A program made the position numbers and the translations under genes. Below are positions 1-5,967 of a stretch of DNA of 6,133 nucleotides, piece by piece. This DNA comes from Nanobdellota archaeon. Lineage in GTDB: Archaea > Nanobdellota > Nanobdellia > SCGC-AAA011-G17 > GW2011-AR17. The notes below the pieces were generated by a model that saw nothing but the letters and a program-made list of their open reading frames with translations, made no database searches and had not been told where the DNA came from. Within the stretch, counting starts at the first letter, position 1. Each line of letters opens with the position of its first letter. Location of the stretch: contig JASEIA010000085.1 of assembly GCA_030018575.1 (NCBI GenBank), positions 1-6,133 of the forward strand, read 5' to 3'.

Positions 1-915
1 AACAGCATTGCCGCGCGCCATGGCTTCAATTAAAACCAGGCCAAACGCCTCCCACTCAGAAGGAAACACAAATATATGAGACACATCCAGCCCCTGTATC
101 TTTTCCTCTTCTGAAACAGGCCCTGTGAATATTACGCTGTTTTCAACGTCAAGCTCTTTTGCCATTTTCTTCAGCCTTTCCATGTCATCAGCATCCTTTC
201 CCATCGCAAGAAAAACAACATTCTTGTGCTTCTTAAGGATTGAGGGCAAAACAGAAATCACCTGGTCCAAGCCCTTGTATTTCTGTATCCTTCCGATATA
301 GCTTATCACAAGCTTTCCGTTAAGATTGTATTTCTTTTGGAAAGAAGCAGGATTGATTTTTGCAAATATTCCATGCGTTATTGTCGGCGGAATAAAAACA
401 ACATCTTCTTTCCTCACGCCGCACTTAACCATCCATCTCCACTGCTCAGGGTTAATGGCTATAACTTTTGCATACATCCTGTTGACAGGCCATTCAAACG
501 CAGTATAGAATTTCTTTAGCATAGCCTGCCACCAGTTGTATTTATCCAAAGCCATAAAAGGACCCATTGGGCTGTTCATTACAACTGCCCTGGAAAATAT
601 CTTCTTTAGGACTGCAGCGATATCAGCCATGAAAAAACCAAAGCTTTGCACTTGAAATATATCCAGCTTATACTTAAGAGCATTACATATCCATCCGGGA
701 TTAAACTCCAAATAATACCTATACTTGAACCATGTCTTTGTCCTGTGTATGTGTATTCCAAAAGCAGTTTCTTCACGCTTCATACCCTTATACTGTGTAG
801 TGAAAATATGGACTTCATGCCTTCTTCTGGCAAGCTCTTTTGCAAAATTAAGAGTAAGCACTTCCCTTCCGCCTGTGTTGGGGTAAAATGAGGATAATAA
901 AAAACCTATTTTCAT
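1..915 (-). CDS. GT4-family glycosyltransferase, C-terminus cut by window edge
   Basis: Retaining GT-B fold glycosyltransferase that would transfer a sugar from a nucleotide donor during cytoplasmic glycan assembly. I translated the minus strand from the ATG at 915; it stays open for 305 codons to the window edge, so roughly the last 60-100 residues of a normal 360-400 residue enzyme are missing. The N-terminus MKIGFLLSSFYPNTGG (1-16) is the acceptor-domain start typical of the family, with the Gly-rich loop at 15-16. The donor domain begins at SYIGRIQKYKGLD (205-217), with the conserved Arg209 and Lys214. The catalytic EX7E element is E289 to E297 within FPSEWEAFGLVLIEAMARG (284-302). It lies 52 bp downstream of rmd on the same strand but has its own TATA-like element. 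Placement beside gmd-rmd makes a GDP-D-rhamnosyltransferase the natural guess, but donor specificity cannot be read from the sequence; a mannosyltransferase is equally possible. Confidence 0.93.
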   Translation of the reverse strand, partial: MKIGFLLSSFYPNTGGREVLTLNFAKELARRRHEVHIFTTQYKGMKREETAFGIHIHRTKTWFKYRYYLEFNPGWICNALKYKLDIFQVQSFGFFMADIAAVLKKIFSRAVVMNSPMGPFMALDKYNWWQAMLKKFYTAFEWPVNRMYAKVIAINPEQWRWMVKCGVRKEDVVFIPPTITHGIFAKINPASFQKKYNLNGKLVISYIGRIQKYKGLDQVISVLPSILKKHKNVVFLAMGKDADDMERLKKMAKELDVENSVIFTGPVSEEEKIQGLDVSHIFVFPSEWEAFGLVLIEAMARGNAV

Positions 916-937
916 AGGAAGAAACTAGGAAAAGAGG

Positions 938-946
938 CTTAAAAAG
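938..946 (-). promoter_or_regulatory. TATA-like element of the GT4 gene
   Basis: On the minus strand this reads CTTTTTAAG, centred 27 nt upstream of the A of the ATG at 915. That is the usual TATA-box to transcription-start distance in archaea, so transcripts would begin at or within a few bases of the start codon (leaderless). No Shine-Dalgarno sequence lies in the short gap. This suggests the GT4 gene can be transcribed separately from gmd-rmd, although readthrough across 52 bp is also likely. It was identified by eye only. Confidence 0.5.
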
Positions 947-967
947 CATTATGGAACTGATATTTTG

Positions 968-1882
968 CTAAATATTATTTCTCCAGTATTCCAGCAATTC
1001 TTTAAGCGTTTCCTCAAATTTTATCTCAGGCTTCCAGCCCGTGTCCTTGATAAGCTTGGAATTATCACCCTTAAGCACAGGAATATCAACTTTTCTTAGC
1101 TTTACAGAATCAGGCTTTTTGATTATTTTGGCCTTGCTTATTCCTATCAAGATGTCAAGTATCTGCCCTATTGAAAAAACCTTGCCAGAGCAGACATTGT
1201 ATGCCTCATGAGACTTTCCTTTTTCAGCCAAAAGCTTGTAAGCACGCACAATATCGCGAACATCTGAAAAATCCCTTTTTATATCCAGATTACCATACAT
1301 AAGAACAGGGTCTGCCTTGCCTTGTTCTATCAAAGCAATCTGATGGGCAAATGCAGAGCATACAAACTTAGTGCTTTGCCCCGGGCCGGTATGGCTGAAG
1401 CTTCTTGAAACAACTACATCCAATCCCTTGAATCCTTCGATTATTTTCTCCAGCTCCATCTTTGAAAAGCCATATGGACTTTGCGGGTTCAATTGATGCA
1501 GCTCATTTATCGGCAAATATAGGGGATTGCCATAAACGTCTGCAGAAGAAACAGCCACAATTCTGGGTATAATTCCTGCTTTTGTCACTGCATTAAGAAG
1601 ATTATACGTCCCGGTAGCATTAACTTTCATTGTCATGCTTGGATTTTTCCAGCTGTCTGCAACAGAGCCGACACCGGCCAGATGGTATATAACTTCCGGC
1701 TTTATATCCGCGATAACTTTTTCTGTCAGCTTTGCATCAAGCAAGTCAAGATATACATAATGTATTCCCTGCAATCTATTCGGTTCATTAAGATACGTGC
1801 CGTATACTGTATTGCTGCCAGCTTCAAGCCTAGCAAGAAATGGCGCTACAAAGCCGTCAATGCCTGTTATCAGAACTCTCAT
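968..1882 (-). CDS. rmd: GDP-4-keto-6-deoxy-D-mannose reductase (GDP-D-rhamnose synthase)
   Basis: Extended-SDR enzyme of 304 residues, normal for the family. It would reduce GDP-4-keto-6-deoxy-D-mannose, the Gmd product, to GDP-D-rhamnose in the cytoplasm. Visible elements are the N-terminal Rossmann motif TGIDGFVA (6-13), the strand/active-site segment VSSADVYG (111-118), the catalytic Tyr137 and Lys141 in SPYGFSK, the family segment SRSFSHTGPGQ (159-169), RDFSDVRDIVRAY (203-215), and KVDIPVLKGDNSKL (264-277) followed by TGWKP (281-285). The HTGPGQ and VDIPVL segments favour Rmd over GDP-fucose synthase or UDP-sugar epimerases. An oddity is that the third glycine of GxxGxxG is Ala13. The start overlaps the end of gmd by 26 bp; an AAGGTTG stretch (1890-1896) lies 7 nt before the ATG and could be a weak Shine-Dalgarno site, as expected for a non-first gene in an operon. 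The immediate partner gmd strongly supports the assignment. Confidence 0.9.
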   Translation of the reverse strand: MRVLITGIDGFVAPFLARLEAGSNTVYGTYLNEPNRLQGIHYVYLDLLDAKLTEKVIADIKPEVIYHLAGVGSVADSWKNPSMTMKVNATGTYNLLNAVTKAGIIPRIVAVSSADVYGNPLYLPINELHQLNPQSPYGFSKMELEKIIEGFKGLDVVVSRSFSHTGPGQSTKFVCSAFAHQIALIEQGKADPVLMYGNLDIKRDFSDVRDIVRAYKLLAEKGKSHEAYNVCSGKVFSIGQILDILIGISKAKIIKKPDSVKLRKVDIPVLKGDNSKLIKDTGWKPEIKFEETLKELLEYWRNNI

Positions 1883-2852
1883 TTTTCAGCAACCTTAAAT
1901 CAGAATCAACCATCATGGCAACAAGCTCCTTGAAAGACGCAGACGGCTTCCAATTAAGCCCCCTGTTTGCCTTTGAGGCATCTGCAAGAAGCAATTCCAC
2001 TTCCGCGGGCCTCATGTGCTTTTCATTAACTTTTACATATTTTTGCCAGTCTTTTATCCCGACATGATTAAAGGCGAGGTCTACAAATTCCCTTACAGAA
2101 TGCGTTTCGCCTGTCCCGATTACATAGTCTTCAGGCTTGTCCTGCTGCAGCATAAGCCACATGGCTTTTACATAATCGCCTGCAAATCCCCAGTCTCTTT
2201 TTGCATCCATATTGCCCAGGCTGAAACTGTCAGACAACCCCAGCTTTATTTTTGCAACATTATAGGCTATTTTTCTTGTGACAAATTCCATCCCTCTTCT
2301 CGGGGATTCATGGTTGAATAATATTCCACTGCATGCAAACACATTATAGCTTTCCCTGTAATTTACAGTTATCCAATGGCCGTACAGCTTTGCTACCCCA
2401 TAAGGGCTTCTGGGATAAAATGGAGTTGTTTCTTTTTGTGGAGTTTCCTGCACTTTTCCAAACATCTCGCTGCTTGAAGCCTGATAAAATTTAATCTTGG
2501 GATTAACAGCCCTTATCGCTTCAAGAGCCTTTGTGACGCTAACGCCGGTATAATCTGCAGTAGCCACGGGATGCTCCCATGACGCTTTTACATATGACAT
2601 GGAAGCAAGGTTATACATCTCTTCTGCGCCTGATTTTTGCAGCGCCTGAATAAGCGACAGCTGGTCCAATATATCCCCGCCTAAAAGCTCTATTTTGCCG
2701 GCATCCAGCAGATGCTGTATTCTTGATGTGCTGTCAATAGAAGTGCGCCTTATAAGCCCGTAAACATTATAGCCTTTGCTTAACAATAATTCCGCCAAAT
2801 AAGAGCCGTCTTGCCCTGTTATTCCTGTTATGAGTGCGGATTTGCCAGCCAT
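1857..2852 (-). CDS. gmd: GDP-mannose 4,6-dehydratase
   Basis: NAD(P)-dependent extended-SDR enzyme that converts GDP-D-mannose to GDP-4-keto-6-deoxy-D-mannose, the shared precursor of GDP-D-rhamnose, GDP-L-fucose and related sugars. It has 331 residues, close to the usual 320-370. Motifs in order are TGITGQDGSYL (9-19, intact GxxGxxG), YGLIRRTS (31-38, contacts with the cofactor phosphate in this family), ASSSEMFG (125-132), YGVAK (151-155), NHESPRRG (180-187) and NMDAKRDWGFAGDYV (214-228). By spacing to the characterised human enzyme the catalytic set is Ser127 (Thr in human), Glu129, Tyr151 and Lys155. It is the first gene of the minus-strand block, with a TATA-like element 28 nt before the ATG and no Shine-Dalgarno site, so it is probably leaderless. 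Its last codons overlap rmd by 26 bp, implying coupled expression of the two pathway steps. Confidence 0.96.
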   Translation of the reverse strand: MAGKSALITGITGQDGSYLAELLLSKGYNVYGLIRRTSIDSTSRIQHLLDAGKIELLGGDILDQLSLIQALQKSGAEEMYNLASMSYVKASWEHPVATADYTGVSVTKALEAIRAVNPKIKFYQASSSEMFGKVQETPQKETTPFYPRSPYGVAKLYGHWITVNYRESYNVFACSGILFNHESPRRGMEFVTRKIAYNVAKIKLGLSDSFSLGNMDAKRDWGFAGDYVKAMWLMLQQDKPEDYVIGTGETHSVREFVDLAFNHVGIKDWQKYVKVNEKHMRPAEVELLLADASKANRGLNWKPSASFKELVAMMVDSDLRLLKNESSDNRH

Positions 2853-2876
2853 AATTACAGTATAACTTTTAAGATA

Positions 2877-2884
2877 TTTATAAA
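2877..2884 (-). promoter_or_regulatory. TATA-like element of gmd-rmd
   Basis: A TTTATAAA palindromic core is centred about 28 nt upstream of the gmd ATG at 2852, the spacing expected for leaderless archaeal transcription. The context on the minus strand is AACTTTATAAATATC. It would drive gmd-rmd leftward. It was identified by eye, and no start-site data are available. Confidence 0.55.
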
Positions 2885-2977
2885 GTTAATGGAGGAAACT
2901 GCCCGAAGAAACAAAAGCCGCTTTCCGCTTATTTCAATTCATTATCCAGCTAGCAGCACTTTTTAAAAAACGCAAGG

Positions 2978-2984
2978 TTTATAT
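2978..2984 (+). promoter_or_regulatory. TATA-like element of the methyltransferase gene (candidate)
   Basis: The sequence GGTTTATATCC resembles an archaeal TATA box, with a purine-rich AAAAAACGCAAGG stretch before it that could serve as the TFB-recognition element. Transcription would start near 3007 and leave a leader of about 40 nt before the ATG at 3049, unlike the other genes here. A competing candidate, CTATAAAC at 3023-3030, would give almost no leader but is slightly too close to the ATG. It forms the plus-strand half of the divergent promoter region between 2853 and 3048. Confidence 0.4.
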
Positions 2985-3048
2985 CCTTTAAAGGGAAATA
3001 AATTCTACAGAAAAGCTATAGGCTATAAACGGAAAAACAATTAAAAAT

Positions 3049-3708
3049 ATGGATCAAGATTGGGATACCCACTGGAATAAATTGAATAAGGAAAAAAAGC
3101 TATTTGGAAAAGTATTAAAATTATATAGAGAAATAATCATTGCAAATGCTGTTAAATATTACTTTGAAAAATATTTTCCCAAGAAAGGCATTTTTGTCGA
3201 AATGGGCTCAGGTACATCACAAACATCTTTAAGGATAATCAAGCACAAAAGAAAGCTATGGGCTGTGGACATTTCTAAAACCGCGCTAATGCAAGCCCAA
3301 AAAATACCCCAAATAGACAAAGTTATCCGGGATAATATCCTACATACAAGATTTAAGGAAAATTCCATAGATGGGATATGGAATTTAGGTGTTATGGAGC
3401 ACTTCAAAGAAAAAGACATAATAAAAATACTGAATGAATTTCACAGGGTCACAAAAAAAGGATCATATATAGTTTTATTTTGGCCGCCTGTATATGGCAG
3501 CACTATAATGTTCTTCGGGGTTTTTGAATTTTTTATAAATCTTTTTAAAAAAGAAAAATTCCATGTTTTCCCCGATGAGCCTACAAGGCTAAAATCAAAA
3601 GGCCAATTGAAAACAATAATCGCCAAATCAAAGCTGACACTGGTAAAGAACCACTTTAATTTCAGGGACTGCTTCACGCATGTTGTTGCTGTCTGCAAAA
3701 AAGAATAA
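3049..3708 (+). CDS. class I SAM-dependent methyltransferase, substrate unknown
   Basis: Small Rossmann-fold methyltransferase of 219 residues, of the type-11 kind. Motif I is FVEMGSGTSQTS (49-60), with the Gly-rich SAM loop at 53-55. The acidic residue after strand 2 that binds the ribose is Asp74 in LWAVDIS (70-76). The stretch from Asp95 to Phe119 (DNILHTRFKENSIDGIWNLG then VMEHF) gives strand 4 and the following helix, including the common MEHF feature. After it come FHRVTKKGSYIVLFWPP (131-147), strand 5, and a variable C-terminal lid. There is no signal peptide or clear membrane segment, although 150-166 is hydrophobic and rich in Phe. The ATG at 3049 is the first in frame after the stop at 3019. 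The gene is more AT-rich (about one third GC over 3121-3660) than gmd, which may mean recent acquisition. Context suggests O-methylation of a sugar or lipid intermediate, but the substrate is not readable. Confidence 0.88.
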   Translation: MDQDWDTHWNKLNKEKKLFGKVLKLYREIIIANAVKYYFEKYFPKKGIFVEMGSGTSQTSLRIIKHKRKLWAVDISKTALMQAQKIPQIDKVIRDNILHTRFKENSIDGIWNLGVMEHFKEKDIIKILNEFHRVTKKGSYIVLFWPPVYGSTIMFFGVFEFFINLFKKEKFHVFPDEPTRLKSKGQLKTIIAKSKLTLVKNHFNFRDCFTHVVAVCKKE

Positions 3709-3724
3709 AAGGGCATAAAAAAGC

Positions 3725-3731
3725 TTTTAAA
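3725..3731 (+). promoter_or_regulatory. TATA-like element of the DPM1-like/radical SAM pair
   Basis: TTTTAAA, within the longer palindrome AAAAGCTTTT (3719-3728), is centred about 31 nt before the ATG at 3759. The predicted transcription start is near 3754, giving a leader of only a few bases to 3759 or about 35 nt to the alternative ATG at 3789. It falls in the 50-bp gap after the methyltransferase stop, so the GT2 and radical SAM genes may form their own transcription unit. The call is by eye. Confidence 0.45.
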
Positions 3732-3758
3732 CTTGGCTTAATCTACAAATGCAGAATA

Positions 3759-4526
3759 ATGATAACCAAGCCGGAATCAGGATATAAAATGACAAAATGC
3801 GCCGTTATATTGCCGACTTATAATGAGCGGGAAAATATTGAAACCCTTATTAAAGAGATATTTGATGTTTCTTCAAAAAATAGCCTGGGGCTCAGCATAG
3901 TGGTTGTTGATGATAATTCCCCTGACGGAACCGCGGAAATTGTAAAAAAGCTTATGCATGAAAATTTTAAACAAAAATTGTTCATGATAGAACGGCCCGG
4001 CAAAATGGGGCTTGGCACAGCTTATATCGCCGGATTCAGGTTTGCCCTTGAAAAAGGGTGTGATTACGCTATTACTATGGATGCAGACTTTTCCCACAGG
4101 CCAAATTATCTGCCGGCTATGCTCCAGAAAATGGAAACCTGCGACTTGTGTGTGGGCTCAAGATATGTGGTCGGGGGTGGCACCAAAAACTGGGGAATCA
4201 CGCGAAAGATAATAAGCCGCAGCACCAATCTTCTGGCCCATACGCTGCTTGGGCTTAAAGCTAATGATTGCACAGCCGGATTCAGATGCTATAAAAAAGA
4301 AGTATTAAATACAATCAACCTCAATAACATCTACTCAAACGGCTATTCATTTCTTCTGGAAATGATGTATAAATGCCAGGCAAATAATTTTAAGGTTGGT
4401 GAAATACCAATAATTTTTGAAGATAGGAGGGTTGGTGTTTCTAAAATATCAAGGCAGGAGATAATAAAGGCGATGAAAACTTTAATGAGATTTACATGGC
4501 GAAGGATAAGTGGGGTAAAAGAATGA
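3759..4526 (+). CDS. DPM1-type polyprenyl-phosphate mannosyltransferase (GT2), soluble form
   Basis: Inverting GT-A glycosyltransferase expected to move mannose (or a related sugar) from GDP to a dolichol/polyprenyl phosphate on the cytoplasmic membrane face, giving the lipid-linked donor for protein or glycolipid glycosylation. Its 255 residues show the DPM1 signature: ILPTYNERENIETLI (17-31), VVDDNSPDGTAEIV (49-62), the acceptor-side GLGTAYIAGF (84-93), the metal-binding DAD at 108-110 in MDADFSH, GSRYVVGGG (133-141), DCTAGFRCYKK (170-180), and IPIIFEDRRVGVSK (216-229). It stops after the catalytic domain with no membrane helices, like human DPM1 and unlike multi-helix archaeal homologues. 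The start is uncertain. The ATG at 3759 fits the TATA spacing; ATG 3789 (Met11) has AGGA 6 nt upstream and gives a more typical N-terminus. The stop overlaps the next start as ATGA. The sugar specificity is inferred from family, not proven. Confidence 0.9.
   Translation: MITKPESGYKMTKCAVILPTYNERENIETLIKEIFDVSSKNSLGLSIVVVDDNSPDGTAEIVKKLMHENFKQKLFMIERPGKMGLGTAYIAGFRFALEKGCDYAITMDADFSHRPNYLPAMLQKMETCDLCVGSRYVVGGGTKNWGITRKIISRSTNLLAHTLLGLKANDCTAGFRCYKKEVLNTINLNNIYSNGYSFLLEMMYKCQANNFKVGEIPIIFEDRRVGVSKISRQEIIKAMKTLMRFTWRRISGVKE
3779..3782 (+). promoter_or_regulatory. possible Shine-Dalgarno site for the alternative GT2 start at 3789
   Basis: AGGA sits 6 nt before the ATG at 3789, which would encode MTKCAVILPTYNE and remove the unconserved first ten residues (MITKPESGYK). 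It competes with the leaderless reading from 3759. A four-base match is weak evidence, so it marks the start as unresolved rather than settling it. Confidence 0.3.
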
Positions 4527-5938
4527 GCAAGATAGTTTTTCTTAATTCTCCCCAAAATCTGAGTGAATTATACAATGAACTTGGTGATGCGGGAAGCGAA
4601 CTGCCACCTCTCGGGCTTGCCATTCTTGCAGCAGTTACAAGAGAGAAAGGATATGATACAAAAATAATCGATGCCCTTGCTCTTAAAATAACAATTGAAA
4701 AAACAATAAATGCCATTATTGCTGAAAAGCCGGATTATCTTGGAATTACTTCTACAACAATGTCGATTTATACAGCTGCAGAAGTTGCAGAAGGAGTGCA
4801 TAAGGCTAATCCTAAAATAAGGATAATTCTTGGCGGGCCGCATATAACTGCAGTGCCTGAAGAAACAATGAATATATTCCCTATTTTTGAGATAGGCGTA
4901 ATTGGGGAAGCCGAAGATACAATCATAGAGCTGCTTAATGCTCTTGATGAAGGAAAAAGTATAAACAAAATCCATGGACTCATAATCCGCGAAAAAGAAA
5001 AGATTATGCTCACAGATAAAAGAAAACCAATTATGGATTTAGACAGGATGCCGTTCCCGGCATGGGACATGCTGCCTAACCTTGTTAAATATTACCAGCC
5101 TGCTGCAGATACAATGCACAGGTATCCTGCAACACTGCTTATTACTTCAAGAGGATGCACAGGACAATGCATATTTTGTGACAGGAGTGTTTTTGGGAAC
5201 TTATGCAGATGTTATAGCGCAGACTATGTAATAAGAATGATTAAAAAATTGCAGCAAGACTATGGCATCAAAGAACTTTTCATTGAGGATGACAATTTTT
5301 TGCTGTTCAAAAAGAGGCTGAAAGAAATATGTGAGCGAATAATCAGCGAAAAAATAGATATAACATGGTCATGTTTGGGGCGCGTGGATACTATTGACGA
5401 AGAACTATTAAAGCTTATGAATAAAGCTGGATGCTGGCAGATAAACTTTGGATGTGAAAGCGGCTCCCAAAAGATTCTGGACATACTTAACAAGGGCGTA
5501 AAAAAAGAGCAGATAGAAGAAGCTATAAAAATGGCAAGAAAGGCAGGAATGGACGTAAAGGGGCTTTTTATGCTGGGCAATTTCGGCGAAACAAAGGAAA
5601 CAATTGAAGAAACATTGAAATTTATAAGAAAAATACCACTTACTGATTTCCACATAACCTGTTTCACTCCGCTTCCCGGAGCAGCCGCATACAATTTGGC
5701 AGAAAAATACGGAACATTTGACAAAGACTGGAAAAAAACCAATATGTTTAATGCAGATAATTTTGTGCCGCACGGGCTTACCAAAGAAGAGCTTGAGAAG
5801 TATTACAAAAAGGCATGGATGGCATTTTACATAAGGCCAAGGATTATAGTAAATTACATAGGAAAACTCAGGCATCCCCAGATTAGAAAGAAAGTCCTAA
5901 AGGGAGGAATGGGTTTTGTTAAGTTTATATTAAAATGA
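4523..5938 (+). CDS. B12-binding-domain radical SAM enzyme
   Basis: Two-domain enzyme of 471 residues. The N-terminal cobalamin-binding-like domain shows PPLGLAILAAV (28-38), ILGGPHITAVPEE (102-114) and GVIGEAEDT (125-133). It lacks a DxHxxG motif, so any cobalamin would not be held through the classic His ligand. The radical SAM domain has SRGCTGQCIFC with cluster ligands Cys212, Cys216 and Cys219 (CxxxCxxC), then FIEDDNF (253-259), a SAM-contact segment GCESGSQKILDILNKG (310-325), MLGNFGE (350-356) and FTPLPG (381-386). Such class B/BchE-like proteins methylate unactivated carbon or perform cyclisations; the substrate here is unknown, and an automatic 'BchE cyclase' label would be unsafe. 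I chose ATG 4523 because it overlaps the GT2 stop as ATGA and gives the usual MSKIVFLNSP beginning. An in-frame ATG at 4496 would add nine charged residues (MAKDKWGKR) and overlap GT2 by 31 bp. Cys228 and Cys230 are unusual. Confidence 0.9.
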   Translation: MSKIVFLNSPQNLSELYNELGDAGSELPPLGLAILAAVTREKGYDTKIIDALALKITIEKTINAIIAEKPDYLGITSTTMSIYTAAEVAEGVHKANPKIRIILGGPHITAVPEETMNIFPIFEIGVIGEAEDTIIELLNALDEGKSINKIHGLIIREKEKIMLTDKRKPIMDLDRMPFPAWDMLPNLVKYYQPAADTMHRYPATLLITSRGCTGQCIFCDRSVFGNLCRCYSADYVIRMIKKLQQDYGIKELFIEDDNFLLFKKRLKEICERIISEKIDITWSCLGRVDTIDEELLKLMNKAGCWQINFGCESGSQKILDILNKGVKKEQIEEAIKMARKAGMDVKGLFMLGNFGETKETIEETLKFIRKIPLTDFHITCFTPLPGAAAYNLAEKYGTFDKDWKKTNMFNADNFVPHGLTKEELEKYYKKAWMAFYIRPRIIVNYIGKLRHPQIRKKVLKGGMGFVKFILK

Positions 5939-5967
5939 AGATTTTATCTAATTGATGCTGACCGCTT

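Noticed and set aside
326..891. Open frames of 60-81 codons on the plus strand (326-508, 337-519, 646-891)
   Set aside because: They lie antisense to the glycosyltransferase, whose minus-strand frame carries clear family motifs; their own translations show no domain features.
968..1882. GDP-L-fucose synthase (fcl/wcaG) as the identity of the reductase
   Set aside because: Fucose synthase performs epimerisation as well and has different conserved segments; the HTGPGQ and VDIPVL segments here match Rmd-type reductases.
1682..2321. Plus-strand frames of 75-101 codons opposite rmd and gmd
   Set aside because: Antisense to two well-supported enzymes, with no independent start signals or domain features.
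3159..3716. Minus-strand frames of 86 and 91 codons opposite the methyltransferase
   Set aside because: No recognisable domains; the plus strand carries a complete methyltransferase motif order.
3719..3728. AAAAGCTTTT palindrome as a hairpin terminator for the methyltransferase gene
   Set aside because: A ten-base A/T palindrome with no loop cannot form a useful hairpin; it is better explained as part of the TATA-like element for the next gene.
4496..4522. Longer start for the radical SAM protein at ATG 4496
   Set aside because: It adds nine charged residues before the usual family beginning and overlaps the upstream gene by 31 bp, whereas ATG 4523 forms a standard ATGA junction. Not fully excluded.
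4568..5875. Long minus-strand open frames of 100-174 codons opposite the radical SAM gene
   Set aside because: They are antisense shadows of a gene with a convincing CxxxCxxC motif and family structure. Their translations are rich in Ser/Phe/Ile/Cys, as expected of reverse-frame artefacts.
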